Origin: Phycisphaerales bacterium
Lineage (GTDB): Bacteria > Planctomycetota > Phycisphaerae > UBA1845
NCBI GenBank assembly: GCA_020852275.1
Contig: JADZBE010000001.1
Coordinates: forward strand, 60,796-124,795
Direction: 5' to 3'
DNA: 64,000 nucleotides
Shown: one piece after another, positions 8,395-16,556 of the stretch
Layout of the letters: each line of letters begins with the position of its first letter
Position numbering within the stretch: the stretch's first letter is position 1
Translations under genes and position numbers: made by a program
Notes under the pieces: generated by a model
The model's database searches: none
What the model saw: the letters and a program-made list of their open reading frames with translations, nothing else
What the model was told of the DNA's origin: nothing

Positions 8395-9116
8395 GTAGGC
8401 AATCTCCGCGACATACGGATCCGCAAACCGGTCGCGGTATGGGGGGGGGCTTCATAGGGATCGTGCGCGTCGAACAAATGAACGAACAGGTAGAACGGCT
8501 TCGACCCGTTCGCGCGGAAAAAGCCCGACGCGAGGTCGCAGACTTGATCGCCCCGCCGCTCAACGGGCGGAAGTCCGTCCGCCGTGGGCGAAGCGGGCGC
8601 CGCGTCGTGCATGTCGCGGTATTCGGTGAATCCCTGCGACAGCCCGAACTCGCTGTTGAGCACCGTGGCCGCGACCACTGCGCCGGTGCGATATCCGCTT
8701 TCGCGAAAGCGCTCCGCCAGCGTCGTCGCCTCGGGAGGCAAAAAGAATGAGCCATTGTCCCGTACGCCGTGCACGAATGGATAGACGCCGGTGAAAACGG
8801 TGGCGTGCGCGGGCAGCGTGAGCGGCACGGCCGTGGTGTATTGAAGGAAAATGCTGCCCCCGGCGCCCAGGGCGTCGAGATTCGGCGTCGCGCCCTGCAC
8901 GTCGCCGTAACACCCGAGATGATCGGCGCGCGTCGTATCCAGCGAGATGAGCAGGACGTTTCTCGGCGCGGTTCTTCCCCAGATCAGCACACCCGCCGCG
9001 CCCAGGACGACCGCGATGAACGCCAGGAACCCGGCGCGCTGCCCCGCGCCGTGCCGACGCGGCTTTGCCCCGGCGGATCGGGCGGTGTCTGGCTTCCTTG
9101 AGACACGCTGCCGCAT
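8349..9116 (-). CDS. N-terminal part of frameshifted sulfatase-fold protein
   Basis: The protein begins with a basic stretch and one membrane helix (AGFLAFIAVVLGAAGVLIWG, about residues 28-47), so the catalytic part should lie outside the cytoplasm. The fold starts with LISLDTTRADHLGCYG, where the first Asp is a metal ligand. The nucleophile loop reads PLTLPAHATVFTG. There is no C/S-x-P-x-R motif, so this is not a formylglycine sulfatase; Thr is the likely nucleophile, as in related phosphatase-superfamily proteins of planctomycetes. After DAHDPYEAPP the frame slips at a nine-G tract (plus strand 8441-8449) into unrelated sequence and stops. The start at 9116 was chosen because AAGGA lies upstream; an upstream ATG at 9290 would add 58 low-complexity residues. 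Confidence 0.82.
   Translation of the reverse strand: MRQRVSRKPDTARSAGAKPRRHGAGQRAGFLAFIAVVLGAAGVLIWGRTAPRNVLLISLDTTRADHLGCYGDVQGATPNLDALGAGGSIFLQYTTAVPLTLPAHATVFTGVYPFVHGVRDNGSFFLPPEATTLAERFRESGYRTGAVVAATVLNSEFGLSQGFTEYRDMHDAAPASPTADGLPPVERRGDQVCDLASGFFRANGSKPFYLFVHLFDAHDPYEAPPHTATGLRIRMSRRLPTWMRRWGVCCPRWRS
8441..8449. other. Nine-G homopolymer at the frameshift point
   Basis: The tract GGGGGGGGG lies exactly where the sulfatase frame breaks. Ten bases instead of nine would restore the reading frame. It is either a sequencing/assembly error or a slippery tract able to switch the gene on and off. Confidence 0.85.
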
Positions 9117-9453
9117 CGTTTGTCGCAATCCTTGAGTGATCGCAGGAATATCGCCTCCTGCCTTGCCTGCCGGCGCAGGCAGGGCGACCCCTCGCCTTGG
9201 GCGTGATGAAGGCAAGAAATGTGCCCAGCTCCATTCCAAATGCCCGAGCCCCGCGGTAATGTCCCCGCGAAGGTTGCGCGTCGCAAGCACGGTCTTGCCT
9301 TGAAACGGCAGGCTTCCCGAAAGCGCGACTTTGCGGCGGCTGTCCTGTCGAATCCGGTCGCCGTCAAGAGTCGGGTCTTGGCGCCGCCGCCGCGGACGTT
9401 AGGATAACGTAAGGTGTTTGGGGAGCATCGGGCCAATCGCGGGAGATCCTTTC

Positions 9454-9969
9454 ATGTCGGCAAGCGCACACGATTCCAAACCGTCAAACGAAGGCTGCAC
9501 GGCGCCCGGAACAGGTCCGCAGCATCAGTCGCTCGCGCGATTTGCGGGATCCTGGCGGGCGGAAGTCAAGCTTTGGTTCGACCCGAGTGGTCCGCCCAAC
9601 GTGTCCAAGGGAACCATGACGAACACGCTGGTTCTCGGGGGCCGGTTCCTGCAGCAGGACTATCAGGATGACGCGGGCGTGTTCGGCGGGAAGGGCTTCT
9701 GGGGCTACAACGACGTGGATAGTCGTTATGAGGGGTTCTGGATCGACATCATGTCCAACATGTTCCAGATCGAGCACGGCTTGCACGATCCCGCGAGCGA
9801 CACGTACACCATGCGAGGGTCCATCACCAACCCCTCCACGGGCAAGCCCATGGGCAAGCGCTCCGTCATCACCGTCAAGGGGCGCGATGCCCACGAAATC
9901 GTGATGTACTTTCAACCAGAAGGCGCCGCGGAGTGCAAGGTCATGGAGATTCAGTACCGTCGCACATGA
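9454..9969 (+). CDS. DUF1579 family protein
   Basis: The 171-residue protein shows the DUF1579 pattern: LARFAGSWRAEVKLWFDP near the start, TNTLVLGGRFLQQDY, GFWGYNDVDSRYEGFWID and a C-terminal EIVMYFQP strand. These proteins are small lipocalin-like beta barrels of unknown function. There is no signal peptide. The start at 9454 is preferred over an ATG at 9418 because GGGAG stands eight bases before it. The gene is isolated between repeats. Confidence 0.9.
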   Translation: MSASAHDSKPSNEGCTAPGTGPQHQSLARFAGSWRAEVKLWFDPSGPPNVSKGTMTNTLVLGGRFLQQDYQDDAGVFGGKGFWGYNDVDSRYEGFWIDIMSNMFQIEHGLHDPASDTYTMRGSITNPSTGKPMGKRSVITVKGRDAHEIVMYFQPEGAAECKVMEIQYRRT

Positions 9970-10017
9970 AGCGCTGTCCACGCACTCCACTCTCGCCCGC
10001 CGGGATCCCTGGGTAGT

Positions 10018-10055
10018 TCGTCGCTCCGCGACGAGATTGGATTCCCGCCTGCGCG
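10018..10055. terminator. Hairpin and palindromic repeat between convergent genes
   Basis: TCGTCGC-TCC-GCGACGA is a perfect seven-base-pair stem at 10018-10034. It is followed at about 10036-10055 by a copy of the CCCGCCTGCGCGG palindrome. It lies just after the DUF1579 gene and just after the end of the propeller gene on the other strand. There is no T-run, so a termination role is tentative. Confidence 0.45.
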
Positions 10056-10086
10056 GCAATGTCGAAGTCCCCGGCACGCCGCCGCG

Positions 10087-11619
10087 TCAGCCGCTGATGC
10101 GGATGCGAGCGCCGGGAGACATGCCCGTCTCCTGACCGGTCTGGGTATGGCGCACGCGGGAGCGGAATCGCACTGAACCAGGCCGGTCGGGAGCGTACTC
10201 CGCGCCGGCAGCGGTCGTTCCCGCAAGCCACGGCTGGTACTCCGCCTCGCCGGGCAGTTTCACCTCCACGTCGAACACGAGATTCTCCGGCGCTTCCCTC
10301 GTGGACCACGTCACGGGGAAAGCCGTGCCCACCTCGCCGCGACGGGGAAGCTGAACCGGCACGCGCACCGTCCCTTGTATCACCGGGTTCATTGGATCTT
10401 CACAGGCATAGGTCGCGGCCGCGAAAACTTCATGATGAAAGTACGAGACGATCGGCAGCGCCCCGGAGTCAAAGAGTCCCAGGCCGGCGGCGTCGCGCAC
10501 GCCATGTGGCCGCGGACCGATGAACGTCCATTGCACACGCTCGCCAAGCTTGGCGTCGCGCACCGGCGGCGAAAAGCCCGCGTCCATCGACAGAACATAC
10601 TGCACGCCACGCTTCGAGCGACGAACGCGGCCGATCCCGTTCCCGTCGGCCATGGTGAACCACAGATTGCCGTCGGGACCGAGGACGATGGACAGGGGGC
10701 GGCTGTCGCTGCTCACGTCGGTTCGGGACTTGATGGAACCGTTCGTTTTCATCGCGCCGATGCGCGAGGTGTCGTTCTCCGTGAACCACATATGCCCCTC
10801 AGGCCCGACGCCGATCCCGGCGATGCCCGAGAAATCGCCGTCCACCAGAAAGCGATCGATGTCGCCCAGCGGAGTAACGCGCCCGATCGAGCGACCGGCG
10901 AGTTCCGTGAACCAGAGGTTCCCGTCCGGTCCGGGCGTGATGTCCCACGGGAGCAGTTGCAGCTTCGTCTGAATCTGGAAGACGGTCGCCTGCCCCTGCG
11001 GAGTCATGCGGACGATCTGATCGCCGATCTCCACGGTGAACCAGAGGTTGCCGTCGGCGCCCGTCGTGATCCCCGTCGGGAAGCAGCAGGTCCCCGCTCC
11101 AAACTCCGTGACCTGACCCTGCGGAGTGATGCGGCCGATCTGGGCTACGTCTTCTTCCGTGAACCACAAGTTCCCGTCCGGCCCGGCTGCGATCTCCCAG
11201 GGCTGCGCAAACGGCGTCAACACGGGGAATTCGTCAATGCGACCGGTGACCGGATCGAGCCGGCCTATCTGGTCGGCGAATCGCTCGGTGAACCAGATTC
11301 CACCGTCGGCGCCGGTGGCGATGCCGTACGGTCCGCTTCGGGGCGTCGGCACGGGAAACTCCGTGATCACGCCTTCCGTGGTGATGCGGGCGACTTTGTT
11401 TCCGTTGGATTCCGTGAAATACAAGCATCCGTCAGGGCCGGCGGTGATGGTGTACGGACGGGAGGCCGGCGTGGGAACGGGGAAGACTTCAACCTCGACG
11501 GACCTGCCGTGCAGCGGAAGCGCGGGCAGCGCGAGGGCGCCTGCGAGAAGCCAGCCGAGCGCCGGGATCCTCACGGTGTTGCCAGGGTTCGTTGTCTCAT
11601 GATACATGGTTGATTCCAT
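10087..11619 (-). CDS. Secreted streptogramin lyase-like beta-propeller protein
   Basis: The 510-residue product begins with a signal peptide (LGWLLAGALALPALPLHG). It then has seven repeats of the GPDGNLWFTE type, about 45 residues apart, as in Vgb/virginiamycin B lyase-like seven-bladed propellers. After the propeller comes a cupredoxin-like segment with PHGVRDAAGLGLFDSG and YACEDPMNP. It keeps one His and one Cys of a type-1 copper site but has Asp where the second His is expected. A last beta domain of about 90 residues follows. Lyase activity should not be assumed; many such proteins are extracellular binding modules. The start at 11619 has GAGAGG about five bases before it; a longer open frame upstream runs through repeats. 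Confidence 0.85.
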   Translation of the reverse strand: MESTMYHETTNPGNTVRIPALGWLLAGALALPALPLHGRSVEVEVFPVPTPASRPYTITAGPDGCLYFTESNGNKVARITTEGVITEFPVPTPRSGPYGIATGADGGIWFTERFADQIGRLDPVTGRIDEFPVLTPFAQPWEIAAGPDGNLWFTEEDVAQIGRITPQGQVTEFGAGTCCFPTGITTGADGNLWFTVEIGDQIVRMTPQGQATVFQIQTKLQLLPWDITPGPDGNLWFTELAGRSIGRVTPLGDIDRFLVDGDFSGIAGIGVGPEGHMWFTENDTSRIGAMKTNGSIKSRTDVSSDSRPLSIVLGPDGNLWFTMADGNGIGRVRRSKRGVQYVLSMDAGFSPPVRDAKLGERVQWTFIGPRPHGVRDAAGLGLFDSGALPIVSYFHHEVFAAATYACEDPMNPVIQGTVRVPVQLPRRGEVGTAFPVTWSTREAPENLVFDVEVKLPGEAEYQPWLAGTTAAGAEYAPDRPGSVRFRSRVRHTQTGQETGMSPGARIRISG

Positions 11620-12025
11620 AATCCTCTCCAGCTTCTGCCACTCGGATCGAAGCTTTGCGGCAACCGGTTTCCCCAAGGGCTCCGTCCGGACGCGTGAGGT
11701 TTTTTCGATCGCGAGCGCGTGCAGGCAGGCGGAGCTTCCGGCCCCTGAATCATCATACCACGGTCCAGGTGGGTTGCGCATGAAGCGCGCGACTGCGTGT
11801 GTGGCGGGAAGATCGCAAAGGGTCGGGGGCGCCTCGCCCGGAGGGCGCGCAGGGGTTTCGTTCGCCCTCCGGGCGACAAGGACGCCTGTCATTTCCGCGC
11901 AGGGGGGAATCCAGCGAATCACCGGCTGGTTAGCCGTTGCCCCCACCGGTCATTCCCGCGCAGGCGGGAATCCAGCGGTCTGGCGGCGTGCCTTGGACAG
12001 CCGCCAGCGCGGGAGTGTCCCGAAG
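11620..12025. repeat. Spacer with two CATTCCCGCGCAGGCGGGAAT repeats
   Basis: A damaged copy is seen at about 11888-11916 and an intact one at about 11950-11977. The remaining sequence has no gene that can be supported. Confidence 0.65.
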
Positions 12026-12070
12026 AAAAAACAAAATCGGCCGCTGCGTCTTGCGGACGCAACGGCCGAT
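12026..12070 (-). terminator. Strong intrinsic terminator of the Cys-rich protein gene
   Basis: A hairpin at 12036-12070 pairs ATCGGCCG-c-TGCGTC with GACGCA-a-CGGCCGAT around a five-base loop. Read on the minus strand it is followed by a run TTTTGTTTTTT (12036 down to 12026). This is a textbook Rho-independent stop for the gene ending at 12246. On the plus strand it is followed by TTCGTTTT, so it may work in both directions. Confidence 0.8.
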
Positions 12071-12085
12071 TCGTTTTCGCTGTTG

Positions 12086-12122
12086 ACATCAGGTCGATCG
12101 CCGGTGGCGAGCAGCCTGATGT
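12086..12122. other. Hairpin in the 3' region of the Cys-rich protein gene
   Basis: ACATCAGG (12086-12093) pairs with CCTGATGT (12115-12122). Inside, TCGCC and GGCGA form an inner stem. Confidence 0.6.
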
Positions 12123-12191
12123 TTCCGCGACAGTTCAGCCCAATCGGTTTTCAAACAGTCATGTCGCGAACAGATCGAACAAGAGCCGCCG

Positions 12192-12222
12192 TCCGGAGGG
12201 TGTCGCGTGGACACCCTCCGGA
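12192..12222. other. Perfect 13-bp hairpin directly after the Cys-rich protein gene
   Basis: TCCGGAGGGTGTC (12192-12204) pairs perfectly with GACACCCTCCGGA (12210-12222) around the loop GCGTG. It is the first of three hairpins between the stop codon at 12246 and the T-run near 12026. It may protect the 3' end or be a further stop signal. Confidence 0.75.
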
Positions 12223-12245
12223 GGCGGCGAAACTAACAGCAGAAA

Positions 12246-13217
12246 CTACCGGCAACGCTTGCAGTTGCGCGGCGGGATGTCGCAGCCGACGAGATCGGCG
12301 ATGACCTTGCAGGCCGCGCCGTTACCGCAGGCGTTGAAGCCCTTCAGACGGGTGCGGCAATCCGCGCCGCCGTTCGGGCATTCGTTCGTGCAGACCAGGT
12401 CGCCACGGACGTACGGGCAGCTGTCGCAGACAGCGCCGCACAGGGTGGCCATGTTCTTGACCTTGTTGACCTGATAGATGCAACGCGGCTTCGGCGGACC
12501 GCACTTGACCGACAGAGCCTGGGCAACGGTGCCCACGCCGTAGCCGTACGTGCCCGAGGAAACCCACGTAAACGTGCCGTAACCCGGGTTGCCGATGCCG
12601 CCGTCACGCAGATGGCTGTCGCAGCCGACCTGCACGCCGTCACGCGGGGTGTAACCCCAGTCACCATTGGTGCCGGGATCATACGCGCGGGTTTCGACGA
12701 AGTAGTTGCCGGCCGGAACGCAGCAGGAGCCGTCAGTCTGAACCGAGCTGCGAACGCCCAGCAGGCCGAACACGGTGTCGGAGAACGTCGCGATGCCGAC
12801 GTTGCCGGACTGCGTGTCGCAATCCGCCGCCTCGTTCGGAGCGCAGTTGCCGTTGTCGGCGTACAGCGCAACCTGGTAGTTGGTCCAGCCGGTGCCGAAG
12901 AACGTCAGGTGGTCGCGGACGGCCACGTCAACGCAGCAGTCTTCTTCGAAACGAACGTCGTCGACGAACTGCAGGTCGGAGTCGCTGCCGAAGATGCCCT
13001 GACCAGAGTAAGCATCGCCGTTACCGTTGATGTACGTCTGGTTGTCGGTGATGGACAACGAGTTGTAGATCTCGTCGCCCGGGTTGAACTGCGGCGGCGG
13101 GACATTGATGTGACCGCCAACCACGTAGGTGTTCTGGCCGGCCTGGGTCGGTGACTTGTCGGCGTACACGCCAACGGTCAGCGCCAGAGCGGCAACAACA
13201 GACAGGAGAGTTCTCAT
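12246..13217 (-). CDS. Secreted cysteine-rich protein of unknown function
   Basis: The 323-residue protein has a signal peptide (MRTLLSVVAALALTVGVYA). The mature part starts with a beta-rich domain containing FNPGDEIYNSLS, ITDNQTYING and FVDDVRFEEDCCVDV. A C-terminal tail of about 75 residues is packed with Cys (CGAVCDSC, CTNECPNGGADC, CKRC). About twenty Cys suggest disulphides or metal binding. No known family is recognised. The ATG at 13217 follows GAGGAGG at an ideal distance. The gene has a near-consensus promoter, a leader of about 190 bases, three 3' hairpins and a strong terminator, so it is probably a single-gene unit with high expression. Confidence 0.85.
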   Translation of the reverse strand: MRTLLSVVAALALTVGVYADKSPTQAGQNTYVVGGHINVPPPQFNPGDEIYNSLSITDNQTYINGNGDAYSGQGIFGSDSDLQFVDDVRFEEDCCVDVAVRDHLTFFGTGWTNYQVALYADNGNCAPNEAADCDTQSGNVGIATFSDTVFGLLGVRSSVQTDGSCCVPAGNYFVETRAYDPGTNGDWGYTPRDGVQVGCDSHLRDGGIGNPGYGTFTWVSSGTYGYGVGTVAQALSVKCGPPKPRCIYQVNKVKNMATLCGAVCDSCPYVRGDLVCTNECPNGGADCRTRLKGFNACGNGAACKVIADLVGCDIPPRNCKRCR

Positions 13218-13414
13218 GCCGAAATCCTCCTCAAGGAACAAAAAAAGAGAAACCGAAAACAACGAACAACCGATTGGATCTGAATGTGTATGGGGAGGGT
13301 GCGGCAAAAAAGCCGCGGCCCGAACGCGATCGCCTTGGGTTTTCCCTCCCCTCATCTCCCTGCCGAACAAGGTAAGGCAGACGCCTCACCGCTTTTCCCC
13401 AAGGCTAGTGCGTT

Positions 13415-13443
13415 ACCTTATCCGATCCGCCAGCGGCTGTCAA
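13415..13443 (-). promoter_or_regulatory. Sigma-70-type promoter of the Cys-rich protein gene
   Basis: On the minus strand TTGACA (13443-13438) is followed after exactly 17 bases by TAAGGT (13420-13415). Transcription should start near 13408, leaving a 5' leader of about 190 bases before the ATG at 13217. Confidence 0.75.
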
Positions 13444-13678
13444 CGGGGAATCTTGCAAATTGTCCCGCGCCGTCCCCCTTCTTTCCGATAACTTCGCGCC
13501 TTTATTCATCCTATATTCAACAGGAGATTTACCTATATTATGGCCGAGAATGACCCGATTGACCGGCAACCTCCTTAACAGCATGTCTTTGCGCATCGCT
13601 GGCCGCGCGCCGAACGAGCGACGGGAAGTCCATCCTTGCCTTCGCGTATCCGGTTCCTGGCATTCACGATCGCGGGGC

Positions 13679-13684
13679 TATAAT
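13679..13684 (+). promoter_or_regulatory. TATAAT box six bases before the dapF start codon
   Basis: A perfect TATAAT at 13679-13684 is followed by CCGGCC and the ATG at 13691. Standard spacing puts the transcription start on the ATG itself, so a leaderless mRNA is likely. The -35 region is weak (TTCCTG, 19 bases away). Confidence 0.6.
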
Positions 13685-13690
13685 CCGGCC

Positions 13691-14545
13691 ATGAAGTTCA
13701 CGAAAATGCACGGGCTGGGCAACGACTACGTCTACGTGAGCCTGTTTACGGAGCGCGTCGAGAACGCGGGCAAGCTGTCCGCGAGCATCTCCGACCGCCA
13801 CCGGGGCGTCGGCTCGGACGGGTTGATCCTCATCGCGCCTTCGCGGACCTGCGACGTCCGCATGGAGATGTACAACTCGGACGGTTCCCGCGCCGAGATG
13901 TGCGGCAACGGCATCCGCTGCGTGGCCAAGTACGCCGTGGAGCACGGGCTGGCGGGGGGTCCGGAATTGACGATCGAGACCGATGCCGGCGTCAAGCGGG
14001 CGCAATGCCGCTTCGAGGCAGGCCGCGTGGTCGCCGTGCGCATCGACATGGGCGAGCCGGCCCTTGCGCCATCCTCATTGCCCTGCACGCTGCCGGGAAA
14101 TCGCATCGTTGATCACCCCGTCGAAATCGGCGGGCAGGCCTACCGCATCACCTGCGTGTCGATGGGCAATCCGCACGCGGTCGTGTTCGTCCCGAATCCC
14201 GCGGACCTCGACCTTTCCGTCATCGGCCCGCGGTTCGAGAATGCTCCGTGCTTTCCGCAGCGCACGAACACGCATTTCGTCCGCGTGGACTCGCCGGCGC
14301 ACGTAACCATGCGCACGTGGGAGCGAGGCGCCGGCGCGACGCAGGCGTGCGGCACGGGCGCGTGTGCGGTGGCGGTTGCTTCGAGCCTCAACGGGTTGAC
14401 GCGTCGCGCGATCACGGCCACGCTTCCCGGCGGAGATCTGGAACTGGAGTGGGCGGACGACGGGCGCGTGTACATGACGGGACCGGCGGTCGAAGTGTTC
14501 AGCGGCGACTGGCCCGACGACGGCGCGCGTCCGGCGGCGCCCTGA
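13691..14545 (+). CDS. dapF: Diaminopimelate epimerase
   Basis: DapF turns LL- into meso-diaminopimelate for lysine and peptidoglycan. The 284-residue length is normal. The N-terminus KFTKMHGLGNDYVYV is diagnostic. The two catalytic cysteines are visible in EMCGNGIRC (about residue 75) and QACGTGAC (about residue 221). The start at 13691 matches the conserved N-terminus; the frame is open 77 codons further upstream but without similarity. No ribosome site is present, which fits the TATAAT box six bases upstream and leaderless expression. It is not in an operon with other lysine genes. Confidence 0.97.
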   Translation: MKFTKMHGLGNDYVYVSLFTERVENAGKLSASISDRHRGVGSDGLILIAPSRTCDVRMEMYNSDGSRAEMCGNGIRCVAKYAVEHGLAGGPELTIETDAGVKRAQCRFEAGRVVAVRIDMGEPALAPSSLPCTLPGNRIVDHPVEIGGQAYRITCVSMGNPHAVVFVPNPADLDLSVIGPRFENAPCFPQRTNTHFVRVDSPAHVTMRTWERGAGATQACGTGACAVAVASSLNGLTRRAITATLPGGDLELEWADDGRVYMTGPAVEVFSGDWPDDGARPAAP

Positions 14546-14922
14546 GGCTCCCGCCTCGCCGTGGGTCGCCCCTCGACTTTGGCTCCTGTTTCATGGGCCT
14601 TGCGGAGCGTTTCCTCATGCGTGAACTTTCGGCGGCGATTCAAGGCAGCGCCTGTCCGTCCCCGTTCGAGCCTTCCGGGGGCTGCGTGGCACTTTCGCGT
14701 TGCGCCCCGCGGGCCAACAGCCCGTCGTGGAACTCGAAGCCGACCACGGAGCCCGTCACCCCCGCGCAGGCGGGGGTCCAGTCCGCCCGGGAAAGCCTTT
14801 GGATTCGTGAGACTTCGCAATCCCCCGGCTGGATTCCCGCCTTCGCGGGAATGACGAGGCTGGATTCCCGCCTGCGCGGGAATGACGAGCGTTGCCTTTC
14901 ACTGCGGACTGCCAAGCGCCGC
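14546..14922. repeat. Spacer with three palindromic repeats of the CCCGCGCAGGCGGG family
   Basis: Copies lie at about 14755-14780, 14831-14856 and 14861-14886. The last ends about 40 bases before the next gene's start. No gene is seen in the rest. Confidence 0.8.
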
Positions 14923-15714
14923 ATGGCGATGGGAGTCGTGGCGGTACTCTGCGTGTCGCTGAGCGGCGGGTGCATGTCGCTGGGCGGCTGGGTCAACGAC
15001 TACTCCGCGGCCGAGCAGCGGCAGAAAGACACGGGGATGCCCATCCTTGTGTTCTACAAGAACCACCTCGATCCCGTCTCGGGGCGGATGCACGAGATGC
15101 TACGCGAAGGCGCGGTCGACGCGGCAATCTCCAAGCAGATGGTGCGCTGCGTGCTGGTGACGGACTACGACCCGGACCGCGCGTTCGTCGCGCAGTACGG
15201 CGTGGATCGCGCGCCGGCGCTGACCATCATCCACCCGGACGGAACCTATCACACCCACGTCGGCCCCATGCAGGAAAGCGACGCGCTCGCCTTCATCGAG
15301 AACGCCAAGCCGCCGGGGCAGGCGCCGACCGTCAACCCCTACATCCCCCGACCCATCGACACCCACTGGCTCAACAACCTGGACGCGGCCACGCAGGAAG
15401 CGGCGAAGTCCGGCAAGCCCGTGCTGGTCGTCTTCAAGTGGTGGGTGGGCCGCGATGACTGGAGAATCAGCGAGTATTTCGACGCGCCCGAAGTGAACCG
15501 GCTCGTGGCGGGCTGGGTGTTCTGTCGGATGGACCGGGACTTCGCGCCGACGCGGCGGCACATGGCCTCGTTCGGACTGCGGCAGACGCCGGCCGTGGTC
15601 GTCCTTCACCCGGACGGGACGTATCATTCGCTCGAAGGACTGGTATCGCTCGACGATTTCGTCCGCTTTCTGCAGAGCGCCAAGCCGCCGGGCAAGCCGC
15701 GCTCGACAAGCTGA
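14923..15714 (+). CDS. Lipoprotein with two thioredoxin-fold domains lacking CxxC
   Basis: The 263-residue protein starts with a lipoprotein signal (VVAVLCVSLSGGC), so it should be membrane-anchored by a lipid at Cys 17. Two similar thioredoxin-like domains follow. The first (about residues 25-130) contains GMPILVFYKNH, a gap where CxxC would be, and PALTIIHPDGTYH. The second (about 140-255) contains GKPVLVVFKWWVG, TPAVVVLHPDGTYH and SLDDFVRFLQSAKPPG. Neither has a redox CxxC, so a reductase role is unlikely; binding or chaperone roles are possible. The segments ENAKPPGQAP and QSAKPPGKPR show that the two halves arose by duplication. The start is the first ATG before the signal. Confidence 0.82.
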   Translation: MAMGVVAVLCVSLSGGCMSLGGWVNDYSAAEQRQKDTGMPILVFYKNHLDPVSGRMHEMLREGAVDAAISKQMVRCVLVTDYDPDRAFVAQYGVDRAPALTIIHPDGTYHTHVGPMQESDALAFIENAKPPGQAPTVNPYIPRPIDTHWLNNLDAATQEAAKSGKPVLVVFKWWVGRDDWRISEYFDAPEVNRLVAGWVFCRMDRDFAPTRRHMASFGLRQTPAVVVLHPDGTYHSLEGLVSLDDFVRFLQSAKPPGKPRSTS

Positions 15715-15775
15715 GGCGCGGCAGGGCGTCAGGAGCGGTGTCGGCGCGATGGTACCGCCTCACTGGATCCGATCC

Positions 15776-15860
15776 GAGCCGCGACCGTGAGAGAGTGATT
15801 CCACTTCTGAGCCTCAAGTCCCGCTTCCTTACGGGCGCGGCTCTGAACGGGCGCGGCTCT
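15776..15860. repeat. Composite GAGCCGCGACCGT / ACGGGCGCGGCTC inverted repeat
   Basis: GAGCCGCGACCGTGAG (15776-15791) pairs largely with CTTACGGGCGCGGCTC (15828-15843). A second right arm GGGCGCGGCTCTGAA follows. The same composite element recurs at 37765-37915. It lies just before pgsA and might be transcribed into its leader. Confidence 0.75.
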
Positions 15861-15884
15861 GAAACACAAACGAAGGTGAAGGCC

Positions 15885-16490
15885 ATGATGGAATGGCTCA
15901 ACTGGCCCAACCGCATCTCCATCGCCCGGATCCTGCTGATCCCCGCGTGGGTGATCCTGCTGCTGAATCTCAACGAGGGCTGGCCTCCGGCGCGTCACGC
16001 GGCGCTGGGGCTATACGTCGTGATGGCGCTCAGCGACGCGCTCGACGGATTCCTGGCGCGGCGGTGGCATCAGGAGTCGGCGCTGGGACGGTTTCTCGAT
16101 CCGCTGGCGGACAAGCTGCTGACGTCGTGCTCGGTGGTGATCCTCGCGCTGGAATCGACGAGCGTGCCCGGCGCGCGGCTGCCGAGCTGGGTTCCCGTCA
16201 TCGCGCTGGGCAAGGACGTGCTCACCGTCATGGGCTTCCTGGTGGTCTATCTGGCGACGCAGCAGACCGTCATCCGCCCGCGCATTTCGGGAAAAGCCTG
16301 CACGATGATACAATCCATCAGCGTGGCCGCGACGCTGACCGTGCCCGATCTGCCCGACGGCGGGTGGACGCTGGTGCGGGTGATGTGGATCGTCGCCAGC
16401 GTCGTGGCGGTGGCGGCGTGGCTGGATTACATGAGCGTGGGCTTCCGGTTTGTATCCGAGTGGCAGGCGAAGCAGTCGCCGGCGCCGTAG
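15885..16490 (+). CDS. pgsA: CDP-diacylglycerol-glycerol-3-phosphate 3-phosphatidyltransferase
   Basis: PgsA makes phosphatidylglycerol phosphate in the inner membrane. The 201-residue protein carries the full CDP-alcohol phosphatidyltransferase motif: [11 protein letters not shown], then G nine residues on, then [10 protein letters not shown], giving D..DG..AR...G...D...D. The N-terminus [15 protein letters not shown] is typical of PgsA, and about five membrane helices are seen. The start (ATG ATG at 15885) has AAGG close upstream. ribBA begins 66 bases after its stop, in the same direction. Another CDP-alcohol transferase is possible but the N-terminal motif favours PgsA. Confidence 0.92.
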   Translation: MMEWLNWPNRISIARILLIPAWVILLLNLNEGWPPARHAALGLYVVMALSDALDGFLARRWHQESALGRFLDPLADKLLTSCSVVILALESTSVPGARLPSWVPVIALGKDVLTVMGFLVVYLATQQTVIRPRISGKACTMIQSISVAATLTVPDLPDGGWTLVRVMWIVASVVAVAAWLDYMSVGFRFVSEWQAKQSPAP

Positions 16491-16556
16491 ACTCCGAACA
16501 TTTGCGCTTTCCGGAAGACTGGATGAGCGATCCACGTTCCGAGCGCTGACACACAC

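Noticed and set aside
10375..11613. Plus-strand open frame of 412 codons opposite the propeller gene
   Set aside because: The opposite strand has seven clear GPDGNLWFTE repeats and a signal peptide; this frame is only its mirror.
12081..12110. TTGACA at 12083 as a promoter of a plus-strand small RNA
   Set aside because: No -10 box at a suitable distance; the hexamer is part of the 3' hairpin region of the Cys-rich gene.
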